Positions 26,834-36,974 of a DNA stretch of 64,000 bases are shown in pieces. The notes beneath the pieces are model-generated. The model was not told where the DNA came from. It did not search any database and saw nothing but the letters and a program-made list of their open reading frames with translations. Location: contig JANJVQ010000029.1 of the NCBI GenBank assembly GCA_024710005.1, forward strand, positions 124,001 through 188,000, in the 5' to 3' direction. The position numbers and the translations under genes were made by a program. Positions within the stretch are counted from its first letter, which is position 1; each line of letters opens with the position of its first letter. The DNA is from Paludibacter sp. GTDB lineage: Bacteria; Bacteroidota; Bacteroidia; Bacteroidales; Paludibacteraceae.

Positions 26834-27658
26834 TTATTTTTTCTTTCTTTCAATAATATACTGGCTTGATTGTTTCTTAGGAGCACGTGTTTTGTACCCT
26901 TTAGCCAACAAGCCTTTGCGTGAACGTGGATGTCCACCGGAAGCGCGGCCTTCGCCACCACCCATCGGGTGATCTACCGGGTTCATCACAACACCACGAA
27001 CACGTGGTCTGCGTCCGAGCCAACGAGAGCGTCCTGCCTTACCCGAAACTTCCAGGGCATGGTCAGAATTACCTACTGATCCAATAGTAGCTTTACATGT
27101 AGCCAATACTTTACGCAACTCACCTGAAGGCAATTTGATAATTGCATATTTATCTTCGCGTGAGTTCAGCTGTGCAAATGTTCCTGCAGAACGTACCATC
27201 GCGGCACCCTGTCCCGGTCTCAGTTCAATGTTGTGAACGATTGTTCCGAGCGGAATGTTTTGCAAAGGTATTGCGTTGCCAACTTCAGGAGCAGCTTCTG
27301 CGCCTGATATTACTGTTTGACCAACCTGCAAACCGTTTGGTGCAAGAATGTATCTTTTTTCCCCGTCAGCATAATATAAAAGCGCGATACGGGCCGAACG
27401 GTTCGGATCGTATTCGATGCTTTTTACTGTAGCGGGAACACCGTCTTTGTTGCGTTTAAAGTCAATTACTCTGTATTTTCTCTTGTGTCCGCCACCAATG
27501 TAGCGCATGGTCATTTTACCGGCATGGTTACGACCTCCGGATTTATTTCCGCCAACAACAAGAGATTTTTCTGGTGCACTCGCAGTAATTGTGTCGAATG
27601 TACCAATAATCTTGTGTCTCTGCCCCGGTGTAGTGGGCTTTAATTTACGTACAGCCAT
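26834..27658 (-). CDS. rplB: 50S ribosomal protein L2
   Basis: A 274-residue L2, required for peptidyl transferase centre assembly. [16 protein letters not shown] start; C-terminal signature [19 protein letters not shown], with the conserved His of the active-centre contact. Confidence 0.98.
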   Translation of the reverse strand: MAVRKLKPTTPGQRHKIIGTFDTITASAPEKSLVVGGNKSGGRNHAGKMTMRYIGGGHKRKYRVIDFKRNKDGVPATVKSIEYDPNRSARIALLYYADGEKRYILAPNGLQVGQTVISGAEAAPEVGNAIPLQNIPLGTIVHNIELRPGQGAAMVRSAGTFAQLNSREDKYAIIKLPSGELRKVLATCKATIGSVGNSDHALEVSGKAGRSRWLGRRPRVRGVVMNPVDHPMGGGEGRASGGHPRSRKGLLAKGYKTRAPKKQSSQYIIERKKK

Positions 27659-27742
27659 TTATTTTATTTACTATTTTATTATTTACTATTTACGTTGCCT
27701 TACAAAATTGTACATTGTAAATGGTTAAATTGTAACTGATTA

Positions 27743-28033
27743 TCAGATATTACTATAAAAATCAATTACTTCTCCTTCTTTCAATGTAACAATGGCTTTT
27801 TTGTAAGCTGATGCCTGTCCCTTGATCACACCGCTTTTTGTAAAACGGCTTTTTTTCTTGGGAGCGGCAATCATCGTGTTTACCTCTGTAACTGTTACAT
27901 TATACAACGCTTCTACAGCTTGCTTGATCTCGATTTTGTTGGCGTCTTTCTCAACTTTAAAACCATAGCGGTTGAGTTTTTCGCCCAACTTCGTCATCTT
28001 TTCTGTAACAATCGGTTTAATGATAATTCCCAT
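27743..28033 (-). CDS. rplW: 50S ribosomal protein L23
   Basis: A 96-residue L23 at the tunnel exit, docking site for SRP and trigger factor. IIKPIVTEKMTKLGEKLNRY start, VEALYNVTVTEVNTMI core. An 84-base AT-rich spacer separates it from rplB. Confidence 0.97.
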   Translation of the reverse strand: MGIIIKPIVTEKMTKLGEKLNRYGFKVEKDANKIEIKQAVEALYNVTVTEVNTMIAAPKKKSRFTKSGVIKGQASAYKKAIVTLKEGEVIDFYSNI

Positions 28034-28044
28034 TTTTGTACCTC

Positions 28045-28674
28045 CTATGCTTTTAAAATTTGTTCAACTGCTGCAACTGCTTCTTCAGTCAGCACAAGAG
28101 TCTTAGCATTAAGCACCGCGTAAGTGTTTAATTCCGAAACTGTTACAACATTTACTTTAGGTAAATTTCGAGCCGACAAATATACGTTTTTATTTCCGTT
28201 TGCTAAAATTATTAACGGTTTTTTATCTGTAAGCTGTAAATTTTGTGTCAAAGCAATCATATCCTTAGTTTTAGGAGCTGCAAAATCAATCTGATCCACA
28301 ACAGTAATCAGGTTGTTTTGTGCTTTGTAACTCAGTGCCGATTTACGGGCTAATTGCTTTACTTTCTTGTTTAATTTAAAACTGTAGTCACGTGGAACCG
28401 GACCAAATACACGTCCACCACCTACACGTACCGGAGATTTGATATCACCCGGACGGGCACCGCCTCCACCTTTCTGACGACCTAATTTGCGGGTTGAACC
28501 GGCAACTTCGCTCCGTCCTTTGGCTTTGTGTGTTCCCTGACGTTGATTCGCCAAATATTGTTTCACATCTAAATAAATAGCATGGTCATTTGGCTCAATT
28601 CCGAAGACAGTATCATTCAAAGAAACTTTTCTTCCGGTGTCTTCTCCCTTTATGTTAAATACACTTACTTCCAT
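28045..28674 (-). CDS. rplD: 50S ribosomal protein L4
   Basis: A 209-residue L4. The tunnel-reaching loop is clear: [19 protein letters not shown] followed by [19 protein letters not shown]. Between rplC (two bases away) and rplW. In other bacteria L4 autoregulates the S10 operon; no such leader is recognised here. Confidence 0.97.
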   Translation of the reverse strand: MEVSVFNIKGEDTGRKVSLNDTVFGIEPNDHAIYLDVKQYLANQRQGTHKAKGRSEVAGSTRKLGRQKGGGGARPGDIKSPVRVGGGRVFGPVPRDYSFKLNKKVKQLARKSALSYKAQNNLITVVDQIDFAAPKTKDMIALTQNLQLTDKKPLIILANGNKNVYLSARNLPKVNVVTVSELNTYAVLNAKTLVLTEEAVAAVEQILKA

Positions 28675-28676
28675 GA

Positions 28677-29294
28677 TTATTTATTGATGATAACGATTGA
28701 ACCTTTTGCTCCCGGCACTGAACCTTTAATTAAAATAAGGTTGTGCTCCGGAATTACTTTTAACACCTGTAAGTTTTGTACAGTCACTTTGTCACCACCT
28801 GTGCGACCGGCCATACGCATACCTTTGAATACACGTGAAGGATAAGAAGAGGCTCCCAAAGAACCCGGTGCACGCAACCTGTTGTGCTGACCGTGAGTCG
28901 ACTGACCTACCCCACCAAATCCGTGACGTTTTACAACGCCCTGGTGTCCTTTACCTTTTGAAGTTCCGATAACATCCACAAATGTATCTGCTTCAAACAT
29001 CTCTACGGTGATTTTGTCACCCAGATTGAATTTCTCATCGAAATCCTTGAACTCAACCAAGTGTCTCAGCGGTGCTACTCCAGCAGCCTTAAAATGGCCT
29101 GCTTCGGGCTTGTTGGTGTGTTTTTCCTTCTTCTCCTGGAAACCCACCTGAACAGCTTCATAACCGTCTTTTTCAGCGGTTTTAACCTGAGTAACAACAC
29201 AAGGACCTGCTTCGATAACAGTGCACGGTACATTCTTACCGTCGGCACTGAAAACGGATGTCATTCCGATTTTTTTTCCTAATAATCCTGGCAT
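28677..29294 (-). CDS. rplC: 50S ribosomal protein L3
   Basis: A 205-residue L3. [20 protein letters not shown] start, [16 protein letters not shown] and the [20 protein letters not shown] segment near the peptidyl transferase centre. Confidence 0.98.
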   Translation of the reverse strand: MPGLLGKKIGMTSVFSADGKNVPCTVIEAGPCVVTQVKTAEKDGYEAVQVGFQEKKEKHTNKPEAGHFKAAGVAPLRHLVEFKDFDEKFNLGDKITVEMFEADTFVDVIGTSKGKGHQGVVKRHGFGGVGQSTHGQHNRLRAPGSLGASSYPSRVFKGMRMAGRTGGDKVTVQNLQVLKVIPEHNLILIKGSVPGAKGSIVIINK

Positions 29295-29381
29295 TTCAAT
29301 TAATTATTTATTGTTTAATTGTTTAATCGTTTAAATGTTTAACAGATTTATATATTAACACTTCAACGGTTCAACATTTAT

Positions 29382-29687
29382 TTACACTTTGATTTCTACT
29401 TCAACACCGCTTGGTAATTCAAGTTTCATCAGGGCATCTACTGTTTTGGCTGATGAATTATGAATGTCAATCAGTCGTTTGTAAGATGACAGCTCGAACT
29501 GTTCACGTGATTTTTTGTTCACAAAAGTGGAACGGTTCACGGTGAAGATTCTTTTGTGAGTAGGCAATGGAATAGGACCACTTACATGCGCACCCGTTGC
29601 TTTTACGGTTTTCACGATCTTTTCTGCTGATTTATCAACTAAGCTGTGATCGTAAGATTTCAATTTGATTCTGATTTTTTGACTCAT
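29382..29687 (-). CDS. rpsJ: 30S ribosomal protein S10
   Basis: A 101-residue S10, also the NusE antitermination partner. [20 protein letters not shown] start and [17 protein letters not shown]. tuf does not precede it; fusA is directly upstream. An 87-base AT-rich gap to rplC holds short degenerate GTTTAA repeats only. Confidence 0.98.
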   Translation of the reverse strand: MSQKIRIKLKSYDHSLVDKSAEKIVKTVKATGAHVSGPIPLPTHKRIFTVNRSTFVNKKSREQFELSSYKRLIDIHNSSAKTVDALMKLELPSGVEVEIKV

Positions 29688-29720
29688 CTTCGTTTTATTA
29701 ATTTATATTATTTACATGTA

Positions 29721-29756
29721 AACATCCGGTTAAGAGTCATTCGCTAACCGGATGTT
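29721..29756 (-). promoter_or_regulatory. hairpin between fusA and rpsJ
   Basis: A perfect 12-bp stem (29721-29732 with 29745-29756, 12-base loop) starts seven bases after the fusA stop. In the transcribed (minus) direction no T-run follows, so it is not a classic terminator; it may be a processing, attenuation or mRNA-stability element between the str and S10 parts. Confidence 0.5.
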
Positions 29757-29762
29757 ATATTT

Positions 29763-31880
29763 TTATAATAGTTCTACTTTTCCTTTTGCTTCAGCAACTA
29801 CTACTTTAGCAAGAGAGTTTGATACTTCAGCATAGTGTGAGAACTCCATCGATGAAGTTGCACGACCTGAACTGATGGTACGCAAAGCGGTTACATAACC
29901 GAATGTCTCTGCCAAAGGCACTTTGGCTTTCACAATACGGGCACCGGTACGGCTTGATTCCATACCTTCCACCTGTCCGCGACGCTTGTTAAGGTCACCG
30001 ATTACATCACCCATATTTTCTTCCGGTGTTACCACTTCCATTTTCATGATAGGTTCCAGCAGGATTGGTTTTGCTTTGGCACAGGCCGTTTTGAATGCCA
30101 TCTGCGCACAAATTTCAAACGAAAGCTGATCCGAGTCAACCGCATGGAACGAACCATCAATTAAAGTTACTTTCAGTTTATCCATCGGGAAACCTGCCAG
30201 CACCCCGTTTTTAAGGGCATTCTGGAATCCTTTCTGCACTGAAGGAATAAATTCTTTAGGAATGTTACCACCTTTCACCACATCAACAAACTGTAATGAC
30301 CCGTCGAAGTCAGCATCAGCCGGCTCTACACGTACGATGATATCGGCAAACTTACCGCGACCACCCGACTGTTTCTTGTAAACTTCGCGAATCTCAACGG
30401 CTTGTGAAATCGCTTCTTTGTAAGACACCTGCGGACGACCCTGGTTACATTCTACCTTAAACTCACGTTTCAAACGGTCGATGATGATTTCTAAGTGAAG
30501 TTCACCCATACCTGAAATGATGGTCTGACCAGTTTGTTCCTGTGTATGAACAGTAAAGGTCGGATCCTCCTCAGCAAGTTTGGAAAGTCCCATACCCAGC
30601 TTATCAAGGTCTTTCTGAGTTTTTGGTTCAACAGTAATCCCGATAACTGGTTCCGGGAAGTCCATTGACTCCAGGGTAATCGGATGCGCCTCGTCGCAGA
30701 GGGTATCACCGGTACGGATATCTTTAAAACCAACTCCGGCACCAATATCTCCGGCTGAAATCAAATCAACAGGATTTTGTTTATTTGAGTGCATCTGGAA
30801 GATACGTGAAATACGTTCTTTCTTGTCAGAGCGAGAGTTGTAAATATATGAACCAGCATTCAAAACACCTGAATACACACGGAAGAAACAAAGACGACCA
30901 ACATACGGGTCTGTTGCAATCTTAAACGCCAACGCGGTAAGCGGTTCTTTAGCATCCGGGTGACGAATAATCTGTTTTTCAGTATCGCGTGGATCTGTTC
31001 CAATAATTTCTGGTGTATCGAGCGGACTCGGCAGGAAAGCACAAACAGCATCAAGCATGGTTTGAACTCCTTTGTTTTTGAAAGAAGAACCACAAATCAT
31101 CGGGTTGATCTCCATCGACAAGGTAGCCTTACGAATGGCTCTTTTTACTTCTTCTTCAGTAATTGTTGATGGATCATCGAAATACTTTTCCATCACGGCG
31201 TCGTCATATTCGGCCACGATTTCAAGCATTTTATCTCTCCATTCCTGAGCTTCTGCAAGCAGATCAGCAGGAATTTCTTCCACTGAATACTGTGCACCCA
31301 TGGTTTCATCGTGCCACAGGATTGCTTTCATTTTAATCAAATCCACCACGCCTTTGAATTTTTCTTCAGCGCCGATAGGAATTTGAATCGGACATGGCTT
31401 TGCTCCGAGCACATCTTTTACCTGGCGAACCACTTCATAGAAGTCAGCTCCGGAACGGTCCATTTTGTTCACGTAACCAATACGTGGAACTTTATATTTG
31501 TCGGCCTGACGCCACACGGTTTCCGATTGCGGCTCAACACCACCCACGGCACAAAATGCAGCAACAGCACCATCCAGGATACGTAAAGAACGCTCTACCT
31601 CTACGGTAAAGTCAACGTGTCCCGGAGTGTCAATCAAATTAATTTTATATTTGTCGCCCAGATATTCCCAGGAAGTAGTCGTTGCAGCGGAAGTAATGGT
31701 AATACCTCTTTCCTGCTCCTGCTCCATCCAGTCCATCGTGGCAGCACCATCGTGCACCTCACCGATTTTGTGAGTAAGACCGGTGTAAAACAAGATACGT
31801 TCCGACGTAGTTGTCTTGCCGGCATCGATATGCGCCATGATACCGATATTTCTATTATAACTTAAATCTCCTTTTGCCAT
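29763..31880 (-). CDS. fusA: translation elongation factor G
   Basis: A 705-residue EF-G that drives ribosomal translocation. GTPase motifs: [12 protein letters not shown] (G1), RGITI (G2), DTPGHVDF (G3), NKMD (G4). Domain IV/V segments follow ([36 protein letters not shown]). Normal length. Between rpsG and rpsJ, without a tuf gene. Confidence 0.98.
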   Translation of the reverse strand: MAKGDLSYNRNIGIMAHIDAGKTTTSERILFYTGLTHKIGEVHDGAATMDWMEQEQERGITITSAATTTSWEYLGDKYKINLIDTPGHVDFTVEVERSLRILDGAVAAFCAVGGVEPQSETVWRQADKYKVPRIGYVNKMDRSGADFYEVVRQVKDVLGAKPCPIQIPIGAEEKFKGVVDLIKMKAILWHDETMGAQYSVEEIPADLLAEAQEWRDKMLEIVAEYDDAVMEKYFDDPSTITEEEVKRAIRKATLSMEINPMICGSSFKNKGVQTMLDAVCAFLPSPLDTPEIIGTDPRDTEKQIIRHPDAKEPLTALAFKIATDPYVGRLCFFRVYSGVLNAGSYIYNSRSDKKERISRIFQMHSNKQNPVDLISAGDIGAGVGFKDIRTGDTLCDEAHPITLESMDFPEPVIGITVEPKTQKDLDKLGMGLSKLAEEDPTFTVHTQEQTGQTIISGMGELHLEIIIDRLKREFKVECNQGRPQVSYKEAISQAVEIREVYKKQSGGRGKFADIIVRVEPADADFDGSLQFVDVVKGGNIPKEFIPSVQKGFQNALKNGVLAGFPMDKLKVTLIDGSFHAVDSDQLSFEICAQMAFKTACAKAKPILLEPIMKMEVVTPEENMGDVIGDLNKRRGQVEGMESSRTGARIVKAKVPLAETFGYVTALRTISSGRATSSMEFSHYAEVSNSLAKVVVAEAKGKVELL

Positions 31881-31924
31881 TTAATAAACTTATTTCCTAT
31901 TTGTTTACGATTTTCACAAATCAA

Positions 31925-32401
31925 TTAAAATCTGAAGTGAGCAAAAGCACGGTTCGCTTCAGCCATACGGTGCATATCTTCCTTACGTTTGAATGCGCCG
32001 CCCTGGTTGTTATAGGCATCAACAATCTCGGCAGCCAACTTATCGGCCATCGAACGTCCGCCACGTTTCCGTGCGTATAATATAAGATTTTTCATTGAAA
32101 CTGATTCCTTCCTGTCAGGACGGATTTCTGTGGGAACCTGGAATGTAGCACCGCCGACGCGACGTGATTTCACCTCTACTAACGGAGTAATATTTTCGAG
32201 GGCTTTTTTCCAGATATCGAGGGGAGCTTTTTCTTCGTTCGGAAGTTTATTTTTAACAACATCCAACGATGAATAGAAAATGTCGAAAGCAGTTGACTTC
32301 TTGCCATCGTACATTAAGTGGTTTACAAATTTTGTAACCATCGATTCATTGAAAACGGGATCGGGTAAAATGATCCGTTTTTTTGGTTTCGACTTTCTCA
32401 T
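31925..32401 (-). CDS. rpsG: 30S ribosomal protein S7
   Basis: A 158-residue S7, head assembly initiator. The start at 32401 gives [18 protein letters not shown], the expected N-terminus; a longer frame upstream adds 25 residues without family similarity. [16 protein letters not shown] and [16 protein letters not shown] are conserved. Confidence 0.97.
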   Translation of the reverse strand: MRKSKPKKRIILPDPVFNESMVTKFVNHLMYDGKKSTAFDIFYSSLDVVKNKLPNEEKAPLDIWKKALENITPLVEVKSRRVGGATFQVPTEIRPDRKESVSMKNLILYARKRGGRSMADKLAAEIVDAYNNQGGAFKRKEDMHRMAEANRAFAHFRF

Positions 32402-32578
32402 TTTGAATAAAATTTCTTTTGTTTTTTGGTTGCTTTTTAGTCTTACTTCAACAACTCCTCCGAGCCGTTTACTCAACCTTCATCTGCCACCTTTAAAACA
32501 AGTTTTTAACTTGATTTTTAAATCTCTCTTTCGAAAAAGAAGTTCGTCTGCTTCTCACAGACCGACAGAGGTTAAGAA

Positions 32579-32992
32579 TTATTTCTTTTTACCTTTTGCT
32601 GCTGCAGCTGCTGCCTGACCTGGCTTCGGACGTTTTGCGCCGTATTTTGAACGACGTTGCGTACGACCGTTAACACCAGCTGTATCCAATGTACCGCGAA
32701 CTATGTGATAACGAACACCCGGAAGGTCTTTCACACGACCGCCACGAACCATCACGATGGAGTGTTCCTGTAAGTTGTGACCTTCTCCCGGAATATACGC
32801 GTTCACCTCCTTTTGATTTGTCAAACGCACACGAGCCACTTTACGCATCGCTGAGTTTGGTTTCTTAGGAGTAGTTGTGTACACACGAACACAAACACCA
32901 CGACGTTGCGGACATGAATCCAACGCCGGAGATTTGCTTTTGTCGGTTAATTCTGCTCTTCCTTTTCTAACTAATTGTTGAATTGTAGGCAT
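32579..32992 (-). CDS. rpsL: 30S ribosomal protein S12
   Basis: A 137-residue S12 of the decoding centre. [12 protein letters not shown] start; the streptomycin-region loop [18 protein letters not shown] has the usual Lys, and [21 protein letters not shown] follows. First gene of the cluster. C-terminal Ala/Lys-rich extension of about 12 residues. Confidence 0.98.
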   Translation of the reverse strand: MPTIQQLVRKGRAELTDKSKSPALDSCPQRRGVCVRVYTTTPKKPNSAMRKVARVRLTNQKEVNAYIPGEGHNLQEHSIVMVRGGRVKDLPGVRYHIVRGTLDTAGVNGRTQRRSKYGAKRPKPGQAAAAAAKGKKK

Positions 32993-33057
32993 TTTAAATT
33001 TTGTTTAAACTATAACTACTTTATTTTTAAAATTTTGGTTTTTACCCAAAGGGGCTG

Positions 33058-33088
33058 CAAAGTTACAAAAAGTTTTTTAATGAACAAA
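33058..33088 (-). promoter_or_regulatory. promoter of the ribosomal protein cluster
   Basis: On the minus strand TTTG (33085-33088), a 19-base spacer and TAACTTTG (33058-33065) match the Bacteroidota consensus. It lies 66 bases before the rpsL start. Confidence 0.75.
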
Positions 33089-33172
33089 TGAAGTTTCGGA
33101 ATATTTTAAAAAGTTTGTTTGAAATAGCCCTGACAGCAGAAGAAACTGATAATTCGAACGATTATTTTGTAC

Positions 33173-33223
33173 TATATTTGCATTTTTATCAAACCTGTCA
33201 GGTTTTAAAAACCTGACAGGTTT
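33173..33223 (+). promoter_or_regulatory. -7 box and leader hairpin of the 3-methyladenine glycosylase gene
   Basis: TATATTTG (33173-33180) fits the -7 box. Transcription would start near 33187, directly before an inverted repeat (33191-33223) built on AAACCTGTCAGG. The mRNA would begin with this hairpin, ending 12 bases before the ATG. No clear upstream TTG element. Confidence 0.45.
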
Positions 33224-33235
33224 AAAAAGACATCT

Positions 33236-33796
33236 ATGAAGCGTTTGGAAAAACCGTTCTTCCGGCAGGATGCCGTTACCCTCGCCCAAAAGCTATTGGG
33301 GAAAACGCTGGTGCGCGCCTGGCCGGATGGGACTCAAAGCAGATTCATCATAACAGAGACAGAAGCATATCTGGGCGAAGCAGATTTGGCCTGTCACGCC
33401 AGCAAAGGCCGTACACCCCGAACAGAAATCATGTATGCAGAAGGGGGCGTATTATACGTATATATAATATATGGTATGTATTGGATGCTCAATATCGTTT
33501 CCGGCGATAAAAACATGCCGGAAGCGGTACTGATCAGGGCTTTGTCCGGCACAAACGGTCCGGGGCGTGTAGGCAGGGCATTGCAACTTGATAAAAGTTT
33601 CTACGGTGAATGCCTGACAGCTTCAAACCGCATATGGCTGGAAGATGCTCCTGATGTTACATCCTATTGTTCTGCTCCGCGCATCGGAATTGATTACGCG
33701 GGAGACTTCTGGAAGAATATTCCCTGGAGGTTTACACTTAAGACAGATCAGGCTTCACCTCCGCCAAATCCCATGGGTATGGGCGGCAACATTTGA
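33236..33796 (+). CDS. DNA-3-methyladenine glycosylase (AAG/MPG family)
   Basis: A 186-residue base-excision repair enzyme that removes alkylated purines. Family landmarks: LAQKLLGKTLVR near the start, IITETEAYLGEADLACHA (catalytic Glu in ETEAY), MYAEGGVLYVYIIYGMYWMLNIV, VLIRAL and GPGRVGRAL. The last 16 codons overlap the convergent DUF3467 gene by 49 bases, so the tail PPPNPMGMGGNI is read from the antisense of that gene's end. The catalytic core is complete. The hairpin in its leader is noted separately. Confidence 0.93.
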   Translation: MKRLEKPFFRQDAVTLAQKLLGKTLVRAWPDGTQSRFIITETEAYLGEADLACHASKGRTPRTEIMYAEGGVLYVYIIYGMYWMLNIVSGDKNMPEAVLIRALSGTNGPGRVGRALQLDKSFYGECLTASNRIWLEDAPDVTSYCSAPRIGIDYAGDFWKNIPWRFTLKTDQASPPPNPMGMGGNI

Positions 33797-34059
33797 TTAT
33801 CCGGAATATTAATTTTGCCATGCTGACTTTCAAATTTGCCAATATTTTCCTGCAAAGCAAATAAGAGTCTTTTGGCGTGTTCCGGTGTCAAGATGATACG
33901 GGATTTCACGTTGGCTTTCGGAGTACCAGGCATAATGCGCACAAAGTCGATTACAAACTCGGAAGTTGAATGGGAAATGATGGCAAGATTAGAGTAAATG
34001 CCTTCGGCAACTTCGGGGGTTAATTCAATGTTAAGTTGGTTTTGATTTTTTGGGTCCAT
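33748..34059 (-). CDS. DUF3467 domain protein
   Basis: A 103-residue protein of the DUF3467 family: LNIELTPEVAEGIYSNLAIISHSTSEFVIDFVRIMPG, then AKVKSRIILTPEHAKRLLFAL-like helix. Common in Bacteroidota, small and cytoplasmic, with no known function. The end (PPIPMGFGGGEA) lies in the 49-base convergent overlap with the glycosylase gene. The start at 34059 is the only reasonable ATG. Confidence 0.88.
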   Translation of the reverse strand: MDPKNQNQLNIELTPEVAEGIYSNLAIISHSTSEFVIDFVRIMPGTPKANVKSRIILTPEHAKRLLFALQENIGKFESQHGKINIPDNQMLPPIPMGFGGGEA

Positions 34060-34156
34060 GATGTTGTTTACTTTTATCGTTTAATGGAGAGCAAAGTTAA
34101 GCATTTAAACGATTCCAACAATTCCGAATTAACAAGATTTATCAGTTAGTTTCATT

Positions 34157-35251
34157 TCAAAACCACCTCTTCCTCCAGAAATAAATCAGCATCCCGATGG
34201 CAACCAGTACCATTACTCCCCACATGATAAAATAGCCGTATTTCCAGTGCAACTCCGGCAAATAATCAAAGTTTGTTCCATATACACCCACTATGAAAGT
34301 CAACGGAATGAATATCACTGAAAAAACGGTAAGTGTGCGCATGATGTCGTTTAACCGGCTGCTGACAATGGTATGGTAAATTGAAATCTGGTCGAAGAGA
34401 ATTTCCCTGTAACTATCCGACAACTCAACTGCTTCATTAATATTATATTGTAGTTCCCTGAAATGCAATCTGTTTTTATCGGAAAGGAAATCAGAATCAG
34501 ACTTAGCCAGCGCCAGAATCATTTCCTTGGCCGGCAGTATGCTTTTTCGAAGGAAGTTGACTTCCCTTTTATATATGTTTATTTCTTCGAGTAATTCTTT
34601 GCGCGGGTCAATGGTCATTTTTTCATCCAGACTCTCAATCTTATCTCCCAAAATTCCCATGATGTAGATGTAGTTGTCGACCACCACGTCGAGTAACGCG
34701 AAAGCCAGGTAATCCGATCCCGATGTCCTGATTTTATTGTTGTATTTCCGGATGCGTTCTCTCACTGGTTCGAAAACAGGACCGGTTTCTTCCCTGAATG
34801 AAATCAGGGTATTTTCGCTTACAATCAGACTGAGATTCTCCACACCCACCTGCTCGGTTTTATCCTGATATTGCATCAGTTTAAGGGTGATAAAAATACC
34901 TTTGTCAAACACCTCAATCTTGGGACGCAGCGAAGGGTTCAGGATATCTGACAAGATATTGTTCGGAATCTCAAATACGGTAGCTATTTCCTCAAGCCGT
35001 GGAATATCGTGAATCCCGTTTACAAAAATCCAGCTCAAGGTTTTTCTCTCATGTACCGATTTGAGTTGTTCACGGGTTGTAATTTCAAACTCCCGAACCT
35101 CTTCCAAATCGAAGTCCATGGCATTGATGAGTGTCTTATCCAATCTTTGTTCACCACGAAAAACAACAGCATAGGGTGACAACCCGATTTCTTCTTTTTT
35201 CTTCCGGATTGCTTTTGATCGGACAAAATGTTTGATTTGTGGTTTTTTCAT
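34157..35251 (-). CDS. corA: CorA-family magnesium/divalent cation transporter, GTN variant
   Basis: A 364-residue CorA-type channel: a long cytoplasmic N-terminal domain, then two C-terminal transmembrane helices (about 305-325 and 340-358) and a basic end (FWRKRWF). In CorA the loop after the first helix carries the signature GMN, which forms the selectivity filter. Here the codons read GVYGTNF, so Met is replaced by Thr (ACA in the coding strand). Related ZntB proteins also vary at this loop, so the ion cannot be assigned with confidence. The stem helix (LNDIMRTLTVFSVIFIPLTFIVG) is typical. No operon partner is close. Confidence 0.85.
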   Translation of the reverse strand: MKKPQIKHFVRSKAIRKKKEEIGLSPYAVVFRGEQRLDKTLINAMDFDLEEVREFEITTREQLKSVHERKTLSWIFVNGIHDIPRLEEIATVFEIPNNILSDILNPSLRPKIEVFDKGIFITLKLMQYQDKTEQVGVENLSLIVSENTLISFREETGPVFEPVRERIRKYNNKIRTSGSDYLAFALLDVVVDNYIYIMGILGDKIESLDEKMTIDPRKELLEEINIYKREVNFLRKSILPAKEMILALAKSDSDFLSDKNRLHFRELQYNINEAVELSDSYREILFDQISIYHTIVSSRLNDIMRTLTVFSVIFIPLTFIVGVYGTNFDYLPELHWKYGYFIMWGVMVLVAIGMLIYFWRKRWF

Positions 35252-35339
35252 TTTAAAATTATTTACGGTTTATTTTCCCGAGGGACACAACTCAATACGA
35301 CACCCCTTTGGGGTCTGCATTTGGTAATTTACCCCTTCG

Positions 35340-35450
35340 CCCCGGATTGAAACCCATTATTTCAACGGGTTAAAACCCGGGGCTATTGATATGCCGCCCC
35401 TTCGGGGCTTAATACACCCCGTCATTGCGAGGAGCGTAGCGACGAAGCGA
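35340..35450. repeat. composite REP-like intergenic repeats
   Basis: Contains a GGGTTAAAACCCGGGG unit (around 35380), CCCCTTCGGGG hairpins and GTCATTGCGAGGAGCGTAGC (from 35421). Relatives of the first and last lie, inverted, at 49735-49825. Confidence 0.6.
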
Positions 35451-35503
35451 CCCCATGTACAATCGTGTTTGTCTCGACAAGTCCGTTCATTGATATTGCG
35501 TCC

Positions 35504-36880
35504 CTACAATTCTTCATCTGACTCAATTTGTTTTGCCAGCGTTTTTTTTGATTTAACACCCAGCTTCTTCAATTCTTCTGCTTGTCGCATCAGGTTTCCG
35601 GGACCGGTTGCAAGCTGACCGAAAGCCTTTTCATAAGAGTCCGAAGCGCTTTCAATTTTTTTACCTACATCTTTTAAATTATCTACAAAATTGGCAAATT
35701 TATCGTAAAGCAAAGCTCCTCTTTTCGCAATTTCCTGTGCATTTTGATTTTGATATTCGCGCTTCCATAAATCCACGATGAGTTTCAATGAGGTAATCAG
35801 GTTCGTGGGGTTCATCAGCAGAATTCTTTTCTCGTAGGCGAACGACCACAAGTTGCTATCGCCTTGCATGGCGGCAATATAGGCCGGCTCACTGGGGATG
35901 AACATCATCACGAAATCCAGGGCTTTATCATAATCATCGTATCCTTTTGCACTGAGGGCGATCACATGATTTTTCACCGCGTTTACATGGGCTTCCAGTT
36001 CTTTTTGCTGTTCACCTGCATCAGCGGCTTCCACATAGCGGGTGAATGCGTTCAGCGACACTTTTGAGTCAATAATAACCGAACGGTTATCCGGGTATTT
36101 CACGATGGCATCCGGGCGCATCTTTTTGTTTTCTGACTCTGAACGTATCGGATTGCCATTTTCATCCTTCAACTCTTCCTGCATGAAGTATTCTTCATTT
36201 TTTCGCAAACCCGATTTTTCCAGGATGGTCTCTAAAATCATTTCACCCCAGTCGCCCTGCGTTTTCGCTTCTCCTTTCAAGGCCCTGGTCAGATTGCGGG
36301 CCTCTTCGCTCATGAGTTGATTCAGTTCAGCCAGTTTTTTGACTTCATTTCCCAGCGAGAATCGCTCTTTTGCTTCGGTTTGATAGGCTTCGGAAACCGT
36401 CTTTTTAAACTCCCTGATGTTATCATCCAAGGGCTTGAGTATGGCTTCTAAGTTTTCCTTGTTCTTTTGTGTAAACCGTTGAGATTTGTCTTCTAGAATT
36501 TCGTTGGCTAAGTTCTTGAACTCGGCAGCGTACTTCTCACCTATCTTCTCAACTTCTGCTTTTAAGGTCTCCAGCTTTTCTTTCAGTGTCCTTATCTCAG
36601 CCTCCTTCTCTGCTATTTTTACATTTTGCTCACCAAGCAATTGATCTTTTGCAGCTATTTTCTCCACAACAGTTTGTATTTCCTGTTGCTTCTCCGCCAT
36701 TTGCTTTTGCACGTTGTCAACTTCATTCTCCATCCTCGCTTTGAAGGCGGCAAACTCGCGATCTATTTCAGCATATTTTACCCGTTCTGCCTGCATGGCA
36801 TTGGATGAAACTGATCTGGCAAATAGATAACCAATGATGGCGCCTGCTGCAATACCTATAATTATCAAGATGATTTCCAT
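35504..36880 (-). CDS. rmuC: DNA recombination protein RmuC
   Basis: A 458-residue RmuC, which limits inversions at short inverted repeats in Escherichia coli. An N-terminal membrane anchor (IILIIIGIAAGAIIGYLFA) is followed by a coiled coil (about 30-130) and the nuclease-like domain with GDWGEMILETILEKSGL, RPDAIVKYP, VIIDSKVSL (acidic active-site-like residues) and VMMFIPSEPAY. Normal length. Stands alone between corA and the Rhs island. Confidence 0.93.
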   Translation of the reverse strand: MEIILIIIGIAAGAIIGYLFARSVSSNAMQAERVKYAEIDREFAAFKARMENEVDNVQKQMAEKQQEIQTVVEKIAAKDQLLGEQNVKIAEKEAEIRTLKEKLETLKAEVEKIGEKYAAEFKNLANEILEDKSQRFTQKNKENLEAILKPLDDNIREFKKTVSEAYQTEAKERFSLGNEVKKLAELNQLMSEEARNLTRALKGEAKTQGDWGEMILETILEKSGLRKNEEYFMQEELKDENGNPIRSESENKKMRPDAIVKYPDNRSVIIDSKVSLNAFTRYVEAADAGEQQKELEAHVNAVKNHVIALSAKGYDDYDKALDFVMMFIPSEPAYIAAMQGDSNLWSFAYEKRILLMNPTNLITSLKLIVDLWKREYQNQNAQEIAKRGALLYDKFANFVDNLKDVGKKIESASDSYEKAFGQLATGPGNLMRQAEELKKLGVKSKKTLAKQIESDEEL

Positions 36881-36974
36881 ATTTTTTTGTTCTGATGTTG
36901 TGAGAAGTGATTAGTAAGTCAATACAAAGAAACAAATTTTATTTGAGAAAATAATCAAAACAATTGTCAGGAGA

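Noticed and set aside
31925-32476. Longer rpsG starting at 32476
   Set aside because: The additional 25 residues are not part of S7; [15 protein letters not shown] is the standard start.
17517-32992. Missing tuf gene as a deletion
   Set aside because: Absence of tuf between fusA and rpsJ is usual in Bacteroidota; not remarkable.
35421-35440. tRNA or rRNA fragment at the REP-like unit
   Set aside because: The sequence is a dispersed intergenic repeat with a relative at 49.8 kb and has no tRNA fold.
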